From positions 1-50,781 of the forward strand of contig NZ_VSEY01000068.1 of the NCBI RefSeq assembly GCF_008086045.1: a stretch of DNA of 50,781 bases, written 5' to 3'. A program made the translations under genes and the position numbers. This stretch comes from Nonomuraea sp. PA05. GTDB lineage: Bacteria > Actinomycetota > Actinomycetes > Streptosporangiales > Streptosporangiaceae. The notes beneath the pieces are model-generated. The model had not been told where the DNA came from. It did no database searches and was given only the letters and a program-made list of their open reading frames with translations. Every line of letters begins with the position of its first letter. Position 1 is the first letter of the stretch. Of the stretch, positions 31,701-40,260 are shown piece after piece.

Positions 31701-32363
31701 ATGAGCGGCCGGATGCGCCTGTGGTGCTTGCGCCACGGCGAGTCGACGAACGTCACTGCCGGAATCGCGGGAGCCGTTCCGACGGCACCGCTGACGACTA
31801 ACGGCCGCCAGCAGGCCATGTCCGCCGCCCAAAAACTCGCCGGTGAACCCCTCACCAGGGTCTACGCCAGTACGGCGCTCCGGGCACGCCAAACCGCCGA
31901 CATTCTTGCTTCTGCACTGACCGTCGATGTCGCAAGGATGTCGGAGCTGGTCGAAGTGGGCATCGGCCAGCACGAGGGGACAAGCGACCCGTCGATCCGC
32001 GCACACACCGCCGAGGTGCTCCGATCCTGGATCATCGATCAGAACCTGGAACGACGGGTCGCAGACGGCGAGTCAGGCCACCAGGTTGTCGCCCGTATGA
32101 CGGCGGCCCTCCGGCAGATTGCCATGACTCATTCAGGTGAGAGCGTCGCGGTCGTCGGCCACGTCGCCAGCCTCACCGTCACCCTTGGGCAGCTGTGTAC
32201 CCTCGGCAACCAAGTCTGGGGGACACCGCTGCCACATGCACATCCCTTCCTCGTCGAATGGGACGGGCGTACCTGGACCTGTCCAGCTTGGCCCGGCGCG
32301 GGCGACTCATCCCTCACTACGCCAGGAGGACCCGAACATCGCCATGCCATCCGCAGTTCTTGA
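31701..32363 (+). CDS. Histidine phosphatase family protein
   Basis: Of 220 residues. The catalytic motif LWCLRHGESTN opens the protein, with the second His in VAVVGHVASL and the family's STALRARQTADIL segment between. Members of this branch dephosphorylate small metabolites or proteins. In an AICE it is accessory cargo. It converges on the integrase gene with a bidirectional terminator between them. Confidence 0.87.
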   Translation: MSGRMRLWCLRHGESTNVTAGIAGAVPTAPLTTNGRQQAMSAAQKLAGEPLTRVYASTALRARQTADILASALTVDVARMSELVEVGIGQHEGTSDPSIRAHTAEVLRSWIIDQNLERRVADGESGHQVVARMTAALRQIAMTHSGESVAVVGHVASLTVTLGQLCTLGNQVWGTPLPHAHPFLVEWDGRTWTCPAWPGAGDSSLTTPGGPEHRHAIRSS

Positions 32364-32377
32364 CAACTTCCCGTGAA

Positions 32378-32417
32378 AGCCGCCGCTGAGATCTACGACT
32401 ATGTCTCAGCGGCGGCT
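32378..32417. terminator. Bidirectional terminator between the histidine phosphatase and integrase genes
   Basis: A 14-bp perfect stem (AGCCGCCGCTGAGA / TCTCAGCGGCGGCT) encloses a 12-base loop. It lies exactly between two convergent stops (32363 and 32433). Confidence 0.8.
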
Positions 32418-32432
32418 GTCGTATGCCCGGCG

Positions 32433-33584
32433 TCAGGAATTGAAGATGCGGTCCATTGCTACGGCACCCTTTTGTAGTACAGGACGGATTTGCTTGCGAT
32501 AGACCAGCTCGGTCACTGCTGTGCTCCTGTGGCCGACCAAGCGTGAGATCTCTTCGAGCGGGATGCCTTGGTCGGACAGCAGAGACACGAAGCTGTGGCG
32601 GAGTTCACGGGGTGTCCACTTGCTTGGGTCGAGGTCAGTCCTAGCGATCGCACTGCGGAAGGCGCGACGGACGTTGTGGGCGTCGAGTGGAGTGCCCACG
32701 GTTGAAGCGAACACGAGGCCGTGCTCCTTCCAACGCTCTCCCGCGATGTTCCTGTCATCCTCTTGCTGTGCCTTTTGCGCACGGAGCGCTTCCACACAGC
32801 GTTGAGGAAGCGCGAGTGTACGGCGAGACTTCCTGGTCTTGGTATCTCCTCCCGCACGCACCGAGCGCCAGACCGCCATGTGCGGAGGCACAGGAGGGCT
32901 GGCATCCGGCTGCCCCTCCAGATCTACGTGGTCCCAGGTCAGTGCCCTGAGTTCTTCCGTGCGTGCTCCAGTCAGCAGAGCGAGCACGATATAGCCGTGC
33001 ACCCGAGAGCCCTCGGCAGCTTTCAGCACGGCTTCGGCCTGTAGCAGTGTGAGGGCCTTGGAGGGGCGGCCAGTCTTGCCGCGTGGGACGGCGCACAGAT
33101 CCACCACGTTGCGTTTGACGAGGTCACGGGCCATTGCACGCTTGATCGATCGGTTCAGATACGACCTGATCAACCGGAGGGTGCTCGTGCTGAGCGTCTC
33201 GGCCTTCTTGGCCAGCCACTTGTCCACATCCTGTGCACTGAGGTCCCGAAGCTTCCGCTTGCCCAGGGCCGGGATGACGTGGATACGGCATAGGATCTGT
33301 CCGGCCTCAAAGGTGGCCTTGTCCCGACGGCTCAGCTCGTACGTGAGCCAATCATTAACCGCCTGCTCGACCGTGGCGTCTCCTTTCGCGATGGTTAGGC
33401 CATCTTCGTAGTCGCGTAGGACTTCCTTGAGCTTGTTCTTGGCTTCGGTCTTGGTCTTGCCGCTGCCCCGTTTCACGATGCGCTTGCCGCTGGGGTCGAA
33501 GCCGAGGCTGGCAGTGGCGATCCAGCGTTGGCGTTTGTCGTCCCAGTGGAGGCCGCCGTCTCCTCGGCTGCGTCGCTTGGTCAT
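32433..33584 (-). CDS. int: Tyrosine recombinase (AICE integrase)
   Basis: Of 383 residues. An N-terminal arm-binding domain (GDGGLHWDDKRQRWIATASL) is followed by a SAM-like core-binding domain (about 65-165). The catalytic domain has Arg in LLTGARTEELRALTW, the RHxF box in TPRELRHSFVSLL, the His in ISRLVGHRS and the Tyr nucleophile in TELVYRKQ. It should carry out attP x attB exchange in tRNA-Thr. The ATG at 33584 overlaps the excisionase stop by one base. Unlike many integrases it lies not at the element's edge but 1.9 kb inside it. Confidence 0.95.
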   Translation of the reverse strand: MTKRRSRGDGGLHWDDKRQRWIATASLGFDPSGKRIVKRGSGKTKTEAKNKLKEVLRDYEDGLTIAKGDATVEQAVNDWLTYELSRRDKATFEAGQILCRIHVIPALGKRKLRDLSAQDVDKWLAKKAETLSTSTLRLIRSYLNRSIKRAMARDLVKRNVVDLCAVPRGKTGRPSKALTLLQAEAVLKAAEGSRVHGYIVLALLTGARTEELRALTWDHVDLEGQPDASPPVPPHMAVWRSVRAGGDTKTRKSRRTLALPQRCVEALRAQKAQQEDDRNIAGERWKEHGLVFASTVGTPLDAHNVRRAFRSAIARTDLDPSKWTPRELRHSFVSLLSDQGIPLEEISRLVGHRSTAVTELVYRKQIRPVLQKGAVAMDRIFNS

Positions 33585-33805
33585 CAGGCTGCTTCCTCTG
33601 CTTCCTTCTCCAGGAGGGCGATGTAGGCGCGGATGGCGCTTGGGGTGATGAGGCGGGCGCGGCCTTGCTTGACGGAGCGCAGTCGGCCGGTGCGGATCTG
33701 GTCGTAGATGACAGTGCGGCTCATGCGCAGCAGGCGCATGGCGTCGGTGACGCGGTAGAGCTGGGTGTCGGCGAGCCGGACGCTGTCCGGCGCTGAGGTG
33801 GTCAC
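33584..33805 (-). CDS. xis: Excisionase (HTH, MerR/AlpA-like)
   Basis: Of 73 residues. LYRVTDAMRLLRMSRTVIYD is the winged HTH of excisionase-family proteins, followed by QIRTGRLRSVKQGRARLITP. It directs the integrase to excise the element. It overlaps the Rep gene stop (ATGA) and the integrase start, so the three are co-translated. Control of excision is therefore tied to replication gene expression. Confidence 0.9.
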   Translation of the reverse strand: MTTSAPDSVRLADTQLYRVTDAMRLLRMSRTVIYDQIRTGRLRSVKQGRARLITPSAIRAYIALLEKEAEEAA

Positions 33806-34935
33806 TGGTGGGTCTCCTCATCGGCGGGGACAGCGGGGACAGGCAGCAGGGCCGGTTGTCCCTCGTGGTGGTGGGCGTTGGTGCTGCTCGTGGCGTGGTC
33901 AGGGACAGTAGGGACGCCGGGGACTGCTCCTGGGGACTCTGTCCCGGGGAGGCGGTAGTGGCCGGTGGCGTTGACGCAGAGCTGGCCGTCGGCGTTCATG
34001 CGCTGGCAGGTCTTGCGGACGTTCTCGTGGGACAGGCCGGTGGCGTCGGCGATGGCCTTGGGTGTGCTGTTCGGGTTGGCGCGGACGTGGCGGGCGATGG
34101 CGGCACGGGTGTCGGAGAGGGCGTGGTCTTCGGGTGGGCCGTCCAGGAGGTGCCAGAGGCCGGCGGCGGGTTGGAAGGCCATGGCGTACTCGGCCTCTTC
34201 GACGTCGCGGCCGGTGACGTGCAGGACGCCGTCAGCGGTGCCTCTGGCGCGTTTGAGGACGAGGGTGGCGTCTGCGGCTCCGGCCAGGCCGTTGGTGCCG
34301 GAGACTTCGCTGAGGAAATCTTCTGAGGCCATCTTGCGTACGTGGTGGATCAGGACGACGGCGACGCCGTAGGTGTCGGCCAGGCGCTTGGCGCGGCTCA
34401 TGGCGGCGTAGTCGGCGTCGTAGGCGGACAGGCCGGGTGGTGTGGTGCCTCGGATCTTGGCGAAGACGTCGATGACGACGAGGCGGGCGTTGGTGTTGCG
34501 GTCGAGCCAGCGGGCGATGGCCTCTTCACCGCCTGCGGGCAGGGTCGGGCAGGTGGTGGCCAGGGTCAGGTCCTTGGGCGCGGGCTGGCCGCCGAGGATC
34601 TTGCCCATGCGGTTCTGCAGGCGGCGGGCGGTGTCTTCCAGGGCGAGGTAGAGGACGGGACCGGGCTCCAGTTCGATGGCTTCCAGGGCCTTGGCGCCGC
34701 TGGCCACAGCGATGCCGAGGCCGAGGCTGAGCCAGGACTTGCCGACCTTGGGTGGGCCTGCCAGGAGGCTGAGTCCTTCGGCGATGATGCCGGGGACGGC
34801 CCAGCGGGGCTCCGGGAAGGTCATGGCCATCAGTTCGTCGGCGGTCCAGGAGGTGCGGAACGGCACGGGCTGGCCTGGTGCTTGGACGGCATCACCGTTG
34901 ACCAGGCGAAGGTGGGTGCTGCGGTCGTTGGTCAT
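33802..34935 (-). CDS. RepA-like AAA ATPase (replicative helicase of the element)
   Basis: Of 377 residues. The RecA-like core has Walker A LLAGPPKVGKSWLSLGLG, Walker B RLVVIDVFAKIRG and a conserved VVLIHHVRKMA. This is the AAA_25/RepA hexameric helicase type seen with prim-pol in AICEs. Residues about 280-325 form a winged helix (NSTPKAIADATGLSHENVRK). The tail is rich in VPxVP. Its DNA holds 9-bp-spaced GGGAC repeats (33827-33945). The start is ATG 34935, overlapping the prim-pol stop by four bases. Confidence 0.85.
   Translation of the reverse strand: MTNDRSTHLRLVNGDAVQAPGQPVPFRTSWTADELMAMTFPEPRWAVPGIIAEGLSLLAGPPKVGKSWLSLGLGIAVASGAKALEAIELEPGPVLYLALEDTARRLQNRMGKILGGQPAPKDLTLATTCPTLPAGGEEAIARWLDRNTNARLVVIDVFAKIRGTTPPGLSAYDADYAAMSRAKRLADTYGVAVVLIHHVRKMASEDFLSEVSGTNGLAGAADATLVLKRARGTADGVLHVTGRDVEEAEYAMAFQPAAGLWHLLDGPPEDHALSDTRAAIARHVRANPNSTPKAIADATGLSHENVRKTCQRMNADGQLCVNATGHYRLPGTESPGAVPGVPTVPDHATSSTNAHHHEGQPALLPVPAVPADEETHQ
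33827..33945. repeat. GGGAC repeats with 9-bp phasing in the 3' end of the rep gene
   Basis: GGGAC occurs at 33827, 33836, 33902, 33911, 33920 and 33933, with one inverted copy at 33941. The 9-bp steps encode the Val-Pro-x tail of the helicase. The same pentamer with 9-bp steps recurs in non-coding DNA at 44256-44278, which makes a purely coding explanation incomplete. Confidence 0.55.
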
Positions 34936-35828
34936 GCGGCCACCGTTCGGGGCCGGCGGGCTCCGGCGCGCAGGCCGGAGGCGATGGTGCGCTGCGCCTC
35001 GCGGTAAGGCTGGCCGATCTGCATGGCTGCCTCCGTGAGCCACGTAGTGACGGCGGCGGCGTGCAGCTCGCCTCCGGCGACGAGCTGGCCGAGCGCGACG
35101 GACGCGAGGTAGAGCGCGTTGTTGTGGCCGTGGGGTGGTGAGCTGGCCACCCGTTGCAGCTCACCGAGGACAGCAGCGCGGATGTACGCGCCGTGGCGGT
35201 CGGATGCGAGGGGCACGGTGATGGGCTTCTGTGGTGGCAGTGGGGCCGGGCGTAGTCGCTCCACTAGCCAGGCCGGGAGCGGTGCCGGTGGGATCGGGTG
35301 AAGGACCTCGTAGGTGCCGCTGCCGTGCTCGTCGGTGACGTGGCTGCCGGGACCGACGACGTAGCCGCCGTGGGCGCGGGTGTCGATCAGCCAGCCGAGG
35401 CCGCCGTTGCCGCCTTGGGTGTTCGTCAGGGTGACTCCATTGGGTGCGGTGAAGTACAGGTGCAGGCCGCCGCGTCGGGTGCGGACCTGGAAGGTCTCCA
35501 GCGGGAGTAGTTGTCCGGCCTGGTCACAGAGGGCGGCGAGGACGTCTGCGCCGTCTCGGATGCCGGGGCGGTTCCAGTGCGGTGGTGGTTGCTCGTCGGG
35601 CTTGGGCTGGTCGAGGTCGATGACGACGAGGTTGGACGGGCCGGTGGCGATGCCGAGGTTGTACGGGCGCTGCCAGATGCGGCGGATGGTGGCCGGGTCG
35701 GTGGTGGTGCGGTGTTGCCAGTTGGTGAAGCCGCGGGGCGGGGTCTTGCCGTTCGGGGCGAGTGGGAAGACGTGCCAGCCTCGGGCGGCGGCTGCGAGGG
35801 CGTAGCGGGTCAGGTTCGTGATCGGCAT
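34932..35828 (-). CDS. Bifunctional DNA primase/polymerase (prim-pol, AEP type)
   Basis: Of 298 residues. It starts MPITNLTRYALAAAARGWHV followed by FPLAPNGKTP, the usual opening of mobile-element prim-pol. Catalytic motifs are NLVVIDLD (metal Asp pair), TRRGGLHLYF (sRG-H) and IDTRAHGGYVVGPGS. It would synthesise primers or extend DNA at the element's origin together with the adjacent helicase. The start is ATG 35828. Confidence 0.9.
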   Translation of the reverse strand: MPITNLTRYALAAAARGWHVFPLAPNGKTPPRGFTNWQHRTTTDPATIRRIWQRPYNLGIATGPSNLVVIDLDQPKPDEQPPPHWNRPGIRDGADVLAALCDQAGQLLPLETFQVRTRRGGLHLYFTAPNGVTLTNTQGGNGGLGWLIDTRAHGGYVVGPGSHVTDEHGSGTYEVLHPIPPAPLPAWLVERLRPAPLPPQKPITVPLASDRHGAYIRAAVLGELQRVASSPPHGHNNALYLASVALGQLVAGGELHAAAVTTWLTEAAMQIGQPYREAQRTIASGLRAGARRPRTVAA

Positions 35829-35839
35829 GGGTGCTCCAG

Positions 35840-36091
35840 TCAGCGGGTGGCGTCGCGGTGCAGGGCGCGGAAGTGGTTCCAGATGTGGCGGCCGATCCGC
35901 AGGCGGAGGCCGGTGGCGCGGCAGCGGCGGCAGTCGTGGGTGCCGCGTCCGATCCGGTTGGGCTTGCGGCCCTTGCCGTGGCAGGAGCGGCAGCGGCGGA
36001 AGGGCCGGATGTAGCACTCGGCGGCGTAACGGACGGTGATGAACAAGGCGGTGACGATCACTGCGCTAGCGATGAACAGGGCAGGGTCCAT
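35840..36091 (-). CDS. Small membrane protein with a two-CxxC zinc-ribbon tail
   Basis: Of 83 residues from ATG 36091, preceded by AGGAGG. One membrane helix (about 5-24) precedes CRSCHGKGRKPNRIG and CRRCRATG, a DnaJ-type CxxCxGxG-like pair. It is the first gene of the replication-integration block. It may anchor replication or transfer DNA-protein complexes at the membrane, which is speculation. Confidence 0.7.
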   Translation of the reverse strand: MDPALFIASAVIVTALFITVRYAAECYIRPFRRCRSCHGKGRKPNRIGRGTHDCRRCRATGLRLRIGRHIWNHFRALHRDATR

Positions 36092-36130
36092 GGGTGGCCT
36101 CCTGGGCCGTTTTTGGGTGTCGTCAAGGGA

Positions 36131-36219
36131 GGGCGCTAGCGTGCTAACGCCCTGGCCAGGGCTTATTTCTGGTGCTAGCGGGGGTGCTAGCGATAGCAGG
36201 GTCAGCCGCTAGCGCTAGC
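36131..36219. promoter_or_regulatory. GCTAGC-rich non-coding segment, candidate origin or operator
   Basis: Five GCTAGC hexamers occur in 85 bases (36135, 36174, 36186, 36208, 36214), plus a GCTAAC variant at 36143. They include an imperfect 22-bp palindrome at 36131-36152, the pair GGTGCTAGCG / CGCTAGCACC in opposite orientation, and a CCTGGCCAGG palindrome between. It fills the gap between the FtsK stop and the 83-residue membrane protein. This is the longest non-coding gap inside the minus operon, so an internal promoter or a replication origin is likely. Confidence 0.55.
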
Positions 36220-36233
36220 ACCCTCCGGCGGGG

Positions 36234-38420
36234 TCACTCGGTGCCGGTTCGGCGGTTACGGTCCGCTATGGCGTCGGTGAGGTCGTCCAGGCGGATGCCG
36301 CGCCTGGTCACGGCCTTGCCGTCGATGCGGCGGCCGATGCTCTGGACGGGTACGGCGTGCGGCTTGAGTGCGGTGGTGAGCTGTTCAGAGGCCCAGCCGG
36401 TGTAGAAGTCGGGGCGGAGTTCGGCCAGGCGGGTGCACAGGGTTTCGTTCCAGGCGGCTGTCTCGCCTGCGGGCCAGATCTGGGCGAGGTCGGTGAGCAG
36501 GTCGAAGGTGGGCGCGTCGGTGCGGGTCTGGGTGCCTTCCTCGGGCAGGGTGCCGGCCAGGCCGCGTAGCTGCATGGCGCGGGCCACCACGTGCTTGGCG
36601 GCGTCGGTGTCCACCATGAAGGAGCGGCGGGCGGCGGGCTTGCCGAGGCCGGACAGGATGCCCCAACCGGCCTCCTTGACCGGCTCGAAGATGGTGGCGC
36701 GGTAGCCGTTCTTGTACATCGAGGTGCCGAGGATCATGTCGTTGGCGACCTGGTCGGCGACGCTCATGCAGTAGCGGGTGTTGACGTTGCGGGTGATGCC
36801 GGTCGGCAGGCTGTCCTTGTCGGGGATCTGGGTGCCGATCAGCAGGATCACGCCCAGGGCGCGGCCCAGCTTGATGACCTTCTCCAGGATCTCTCCGGCT
36901 TCCTTGCCGAACTTGCCGTGCAGGAACAGCTCCTGGATCTCGTCGATGGCGACGATCAGCGGATGCAGGCCGGAGTCCTTGAGCGAGGCGAGTTCCGGGG
37001 TGACCTTGTTCTCCGGGGCCTTGCCGAGCTGGGCGAAGTGGGCGATGCGCTTGGAGCGGCGCTCGCACTCCTTGTACAGCCAGCGGATCATCCCGGCGCA
37101 GCGGGCGATGGTCTCGTCGTCGAAGCCGTTGCCGTACTCGGTGCAGACCGGCTCCAGGACCTTGAAGTCCCCGACGCCCTTGAGTTCGTAGATGCGCAGT
37201 TCGGCGCGCGGGTCCAGGCTCGCGGCGAGGACGGTCAGGCGTAGAGCGAAGGTCTTGCCGGAGCCGGGCTGGCCACCGACCAGCCAGTTGCGGAACATCA
37301 GGGCGGCGTTGACGGTGTCCATGCGCGGGGTGGTGGCGAACGGGAAGGGCTTGAAGACGTCCACCTTGCCGTCCTTGAGCAGGGGCCAGGCCGGTTGCTT
37401 CATCTGGGAGGCAGGCTCGTAGCCGACCCACAGGGCGAGCCGTCCCGGGTGGCCGTCACCAGGCTCCGGCCATACCTGGTCGAGCGGCAGGCGCATGCCG
37501 GAGGCCAGCCGGCCACGGCGGGCGACCACGTCGGCGGCCTCCACGCCGAAGGGCAGGTCGATGATGGCCAGGTGGCCGGGGCCGTCGCGGTGGATGTCCT
37601 GAGGGAAGCTGATGGCGTGCTGGTCCTTACTGACGGCCTGGTTGATGCCGGAGATGCCGCAGGACAGCAGCGCGCGACGGACCAGCTCGGCGGTGAGCTT
37701 GCGGTAGCGCGGTCCTTCCGAGACGCGGTCGGTGATGGGCTTGTCCGTGGGCCTACCGGCGCGGGCCAGCAGCGGCACCACCACGGCGATGGCCAGCAGG
37801 CGGCCCCACGTCGGGATGTCGGCGAGCAGGAAGACCAGCACGGCGATCAGGGCCGTCACCGCGAGGGCGGCCAGGACCGACCAGCGCCAGCGGGACTGGC
37901 GCTGGCGCTGCTTGTCCAGCTTGAGCCAGGTCTCCGGGTCGTTGCGGTCGGCGGCGTACTGGCGCAGTGCCCAGTTGCCCTCCTCCGCCGTCGCCCAGTG
38001 CAGGAGCTTGGCCGTGGCGCGGAAGAACCCGACCGGGGCGTAGAGGGTGGCCTTGGCGGCGTACTTGGGCGAGCGGACCGCGTGGTAGCCGACGACATAC
38101 CCGGCGTCCTTGGCGGCCCAGATCAGCATGGAGCGTGTAGCGTTCCAAGACTTCAAGGTCGCGGGGACGATCGGAGCGCGGCGCCGGTCAATGCTGGAGC
38201 GGTAGGGCACGTCGTCGTCCGGTGGGTCGACCGGCGGCCCGAGGACCGTGCCCTCGATCGCGATGGTCTCGCGGTCGAAGAACTCGTCCTCGTCGCGGTC
38301 GTCCGCGCGGCGGGCACGGCGGCGGGCCGCGTCCAGCGGGACTACCTCGCCACCGGTCTCGGGTGCGGTCGGACCGTCCTCGTCGGAGTGGTCTTCGTGG
38401 TCGTGCGGGTGATGCGTCAT
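36234..38420 (-). CDS. FtsK/SpoIIIE-type DNA translocase (AICE transfer protein, TraB/TraSA-like)
   Basis: Of 728 residues from ATG 38420. An acidic N-terminal tail is followed by two membrane helices near residues 195-235 (SVLAALAVTALIAVLVFLLA and LLAIAVVVPLLA). The motor domain has Walker A VGGQPGSGKTFAL and Walker B PLIVAIDEIQELFL with GVILLIGTQIPDKDSLP. A C-terminal winged-helix-like segment (residues 660-725) may read the transfer DNA repeats. In AICEs this single hexamer pumps double-stranded DNA between hyphae. The start overlaps the upstream stop by four bases. Confidence 0.92.
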   Translation of the reverse strand: MTHHPHDHEDHSDEDGPTAPETGGEVVPLDAARRRARRADDRDEDEFFDRETIAIEGTVLGPPVDPPDDDVPYRSSIDRRRAPIVPATLKSWNATRSMLIWAAKDAGYVVGYHAVRSPKYAAKATLYAPVGFFRATAKLLHWATAEEGNWALRQYAADRNDPETWLKLDKQRQRQSRWRWSVLAALAVTALIAVLVFLLADIPTWGRLLAIAVVVPLLARAGRPTDKPITDRVSEGPRYRKLTAELVRRALLSCGISGINQAVSKDQHAISFPQDIHRDGPGHLAIIDLPFGVEAADVVARRGRLASGMRLPLDQVWPEPGDGHPGRLALWVGYEPASQMKQPAWPLLKDGKVDVFKPFPFATTPRMDTVNAALMFRNWLVGGQPGSGKTFALRLTVLAASLDPRAELRIYELKGVGDFKVLEPVCTEYGNGFDDETIARCAGMIRWLYKECERRSKRIAHFAQLGKAPENKVTPELASLKDSGLHPLIVAIDEIQELFLHGKFGKEAGEILEKVIKLGRALGVILLIGTQIPDKDSLPTGITRNVNTRYCMSVADQVANDMILGTSMYKNGYRATIFEPVKEAGWGILSGLGKPAARRSFMVDTDAAKHVVARAMQLRGLAGTLPEEGTQTRTDAPTFDLLTDLAQIWPAGETAAWNETLCTRLAELRPDFYTGWASEQLTTALKPHAVPVQSIGRRIDGKAVTRRGIRLDDLTDAIADRNRRTGTE

Positions 38421-38638
38421 GATGTGTGCACCTCGTGTGCGTAACTGCGAGCGGGGTTGCGGGGCGCGGCCGGAGTCTTGGCGGATGAGGCCGCGTCCCG
38501 TACTGGCTTGTTCAGGGACGGTGTGCGGTCGGACCGCGTCTCGTCCGTACGGGCGGTTGTGGTGATGTCGGCGGTCGGTCCTTGCGGTCCGACCGGTGGT
38601 GGATCGCCGGTCGAAGGGCGGGCGAAGGTGAGAGCCAT
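38417..38638 (-). CDS. Small disordered hypothetical protein of the transfer operon
   Basis: Of 73 residues, MALTFARPSTGDPPPVGPQG onward, rich in Pro, Thr, Ser and Arg with no hydrophobic core. It overlaps both neighbours by 1-4 bases, which supports translation. No function can be assigned. It may be a linker peptide or only a coupling cistron. Confidence 0.5.
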   Translation of the reverse strand: MALTFARPSTGDPPPVGPQGPTADITTTARTDETRSDRTPSLNKPVRDAASSAKTPAAPRNPARSYAHEVHTS

Positions 38639-39696
38639 CAAGCCGCCTCCTGCTCCGCGTTCTCGGCGGCCGGACCGGCCTCGGTCCGCAGGCGGGCGAG
38701 CAGCGCACCCGCGCGGTCGGTGGAGATGGACCGGCCGGTCTGGCGGACGGCGTCGCGGAGCCGGTCCCGCGTCAGCGTGACGCCTCGGGCGTCGTGGTCG
38801 GCGGCGACCTGCCAGCCCAGCGGCATGAGGTCGTCCACCTCGGAGGGGGCGATGGCCGGACGGGTGGTCTTGCGCGGCTTACGGGATGACGACTTGCGGG
38901 CGGGCGCGGCGGTCAGTGCCGGACGCTTGGGCGTCGAGGGCGGGACGGGCGGCGTGAGCCGTACCGCTTCGGCCTGGACCGGCGCGCCGGCCGGGGCGAG
39001 TTCGCCGAGCTTGTACAGGGCGCGCTCGCGTCGGCTGGCCTTGAACTGCCACAGGCGGCCGTACCGGTCCTGAAGGTCGGTCTTGGCCAGGATCCGCTCA
39101 CGCTCGCGGTTCAGGGCCTCGGGGTACGAGCGCACCTCCCAGAGCACCATCCGCCGCCACAGGGCGAACGTCGGCACCGGAGACAGCAGCCAGCGCGAGA
39201 CGCGGATGCTGTCCAGGCGGTGGGACGGGTTGGCCAGGTTGGCGCGCTTGCGGACCGCGTGCGTGCCGATCTCGACGGCCACCACCCACAGGCCGGGCAG
39301 GATCGCGTGGGCGACGACGGCGAACCAGTTCGGCCCGCCAGGCCCGGTGGCGTAGGCGGCGACGTTCAGGTAGACCGTGACGGCCGTGAGCGTCCACGGG
39401 ATGAACCGCAGCCAGCGCACCCGCATGTCCAGCCGGGCCAGGACGATGTCCAGCGCGGAGAACACGCCGATGCCGAGGTCCACCCCGAGAGGCAGCAGGA
39501 AGGCGAGCGGTCCGAAGGTGGGCTTGGCCGCGTCCATGACGGTGGCGAAGGAGATGACGAACCCGATCAGCCCCAGCACGCCGACAGCGGCGGCGGTGAC
39601 CGAGATCAGGGTCTGCTCTCCTTCCGACAGCGGGCGCGGGCCGGACTGGTCGTTCATGGTGCTGGCTCCGTTCGGTGAAGTGGCGGGACTGTTCAT
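38638..39696 (-). CDS. DUF2637 (SpdB-like) membrane protein
   Basis: Of 352 residues from ATG 39696, which overlaps the previous stop (ATGA). A second good start is ATG 39657 with GGAG eight bases upstream. Four membrane helices in the N-terminal half: VTAAAVGVLGLIGFVISFA, FLLPLGVDLGIGVFSALDIV, a third around IPWTLTAVTVYLNVAAYA, and AHAILPGLWVVAVEIG. The C-terminal half is basic and soluble (KSSSRKPRKTTRP), with a possible winged helix at the end. Such proteins accompany TraB-type pumps and support spread of the element within the mycelium. Confidence 0.85.
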   Translation of the reverse strand: MNSPATSPNGASTMNDQSGPRPLSEGEQTLISVTAAAVGVLGLIGFVISFATVMDAAKPTFGPLAFLLPLGVDLGIGVFSALDIVLARLDMRVRWLRFIPWTLTAVTVYLNVAAYATGPGGPNWFAVVAHAILPGLWVVAVEIGTHAVRKRANLANPSHRLDSIRVSRWLLSPVPTFALWRRMVLWEVRSYPEALNRERERILAKTDLQDRYGRLWQFKASRRERALYKLGELAPAGAPVQAEAVRLTPPVPPSTPKRPALTAAPARKSSSRKPRKTTRPAIAPSEVDDLMPLGWQVAADHDARGVTLTRDRLRDAVRQTGRSISTDRAGALLARLRTEAGPAAENAEQEAA

Positions 39697-39917
39697 CGGC
39701 CCCACCGCCGTCCCCAGCACCGCGGGCAGCCGGGCTTGCTGCACCAGTTCCGAGGAGAGGCGGCCCATCCTCGGGCGACGACTTCGAGAGAGCCGCCCTG
39801 GCGGACGGTGGCGCGGGAAACCTGCCAGAGCCGGTAACGCTCCTGGCCCATGCGCACCAGCTCGATGCAGAGGCCGCCGACGAGGAAAGCGAGGATGTAG
39901 GAGAGGACTGTGATCAT
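39693..39917 (-). CDS. Small membrane protein with C-terminal Cys motif
   Basis: Of 74 residues from ATG 39917, preceded by GGAG. The single helix ITVLSYILAFLVGGLCIELV starts the protein. The tail ends WCSKPGCPRCWGRRWGR, a compact three-Cys cluster. It belongs to the set of small Cys-containing proteins in this operon and is probably a transfer accessory protein. Confidence 0.6.
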   Translation of the reverse strand: MITVLSYILAFLVGGLCIELVRMGQERYRLWQVSRATVRQGGSLEVVARGWAASPRNWCSKPGCPRCWGRRWGR

Positions 39918-39919
39918 GA

Positions 39920-40084
39920 CTAGCTCCACTTGCGGTTCTTGAACTGCTGGGCGGACTGCTTGCGACGCTTGATCGCCTCCGGGTCGCGGAAGCGGTCGAA
40001 GTGCGGGATGGCCTTGCGGGCGTTCTCCTGGAGCCGCGCCCACTGCTGGTCGGTGATGGTGTGCGGAGGCTGGTCGTGAGACAT
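39920..40084 (-). CDS. 54-residue basic hypothetical protein
   Basis: MSHDQPPHTITDQQWARLQE begins the protein, and RRKQSAQQFKNRKWS ends it. It is soluble, helical and basic toward the end. GGAG lies eight bases before the ATG. No domain is recognised. Confidence 0.5.
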   Translation of the reverse strand: MSHDQPPHTITDQQWARLQENARKAIPHFDRFRDPEAIKRRKQSAQQFKNRKWS

Positions 40085-40098
40085 GTGCTGATCTCCGT

Positions 40099-40260
40099 TC
40101 AGTGGCCGGAGCGGACGAGCATGCGGCAGACGCGGCAGCCGGGCTGGCAGCGAGCGCCGTGGATGACGCAGCGCTGGGCCGGACGGCCACCGCCGCAGCG
40201 GCAGCCGAACGGGCTGCGGGTCCGCTTGCCGCACTCGCAGCACTGGAAGCGGGCGGCCAT
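40099..40260 (-). CDS. 53-residue Cys-rich protein (zinc-ribbon-like)
   Basis: MAARFQCCECGKRTRSPFGC opens the protein and CQPGCRVCRMLVRSGH closes it. Nine or more cysteines are arranged as CCEC, CRC and CxxxCxxC, enough for two metal sites. The ATG follows immediately on the stop of the WhiB-like gene (TAGATG). It probably binds zinc and perhaps nucleic acid. Confidence 0.65.
   Translation of the reverse strand: MAARFQCCECGKRTRSPFGCRCGGGRPAQRCVIHGARCQPGCRVCRMLVRSGH

Noticed and set aside
31428..32006. A 192-residue minus-strand frame opposite the histidine phosphatase
   Set aside because: The plus-strand protein has complete catalytic motifs. The minus frame has no recognisable domain.
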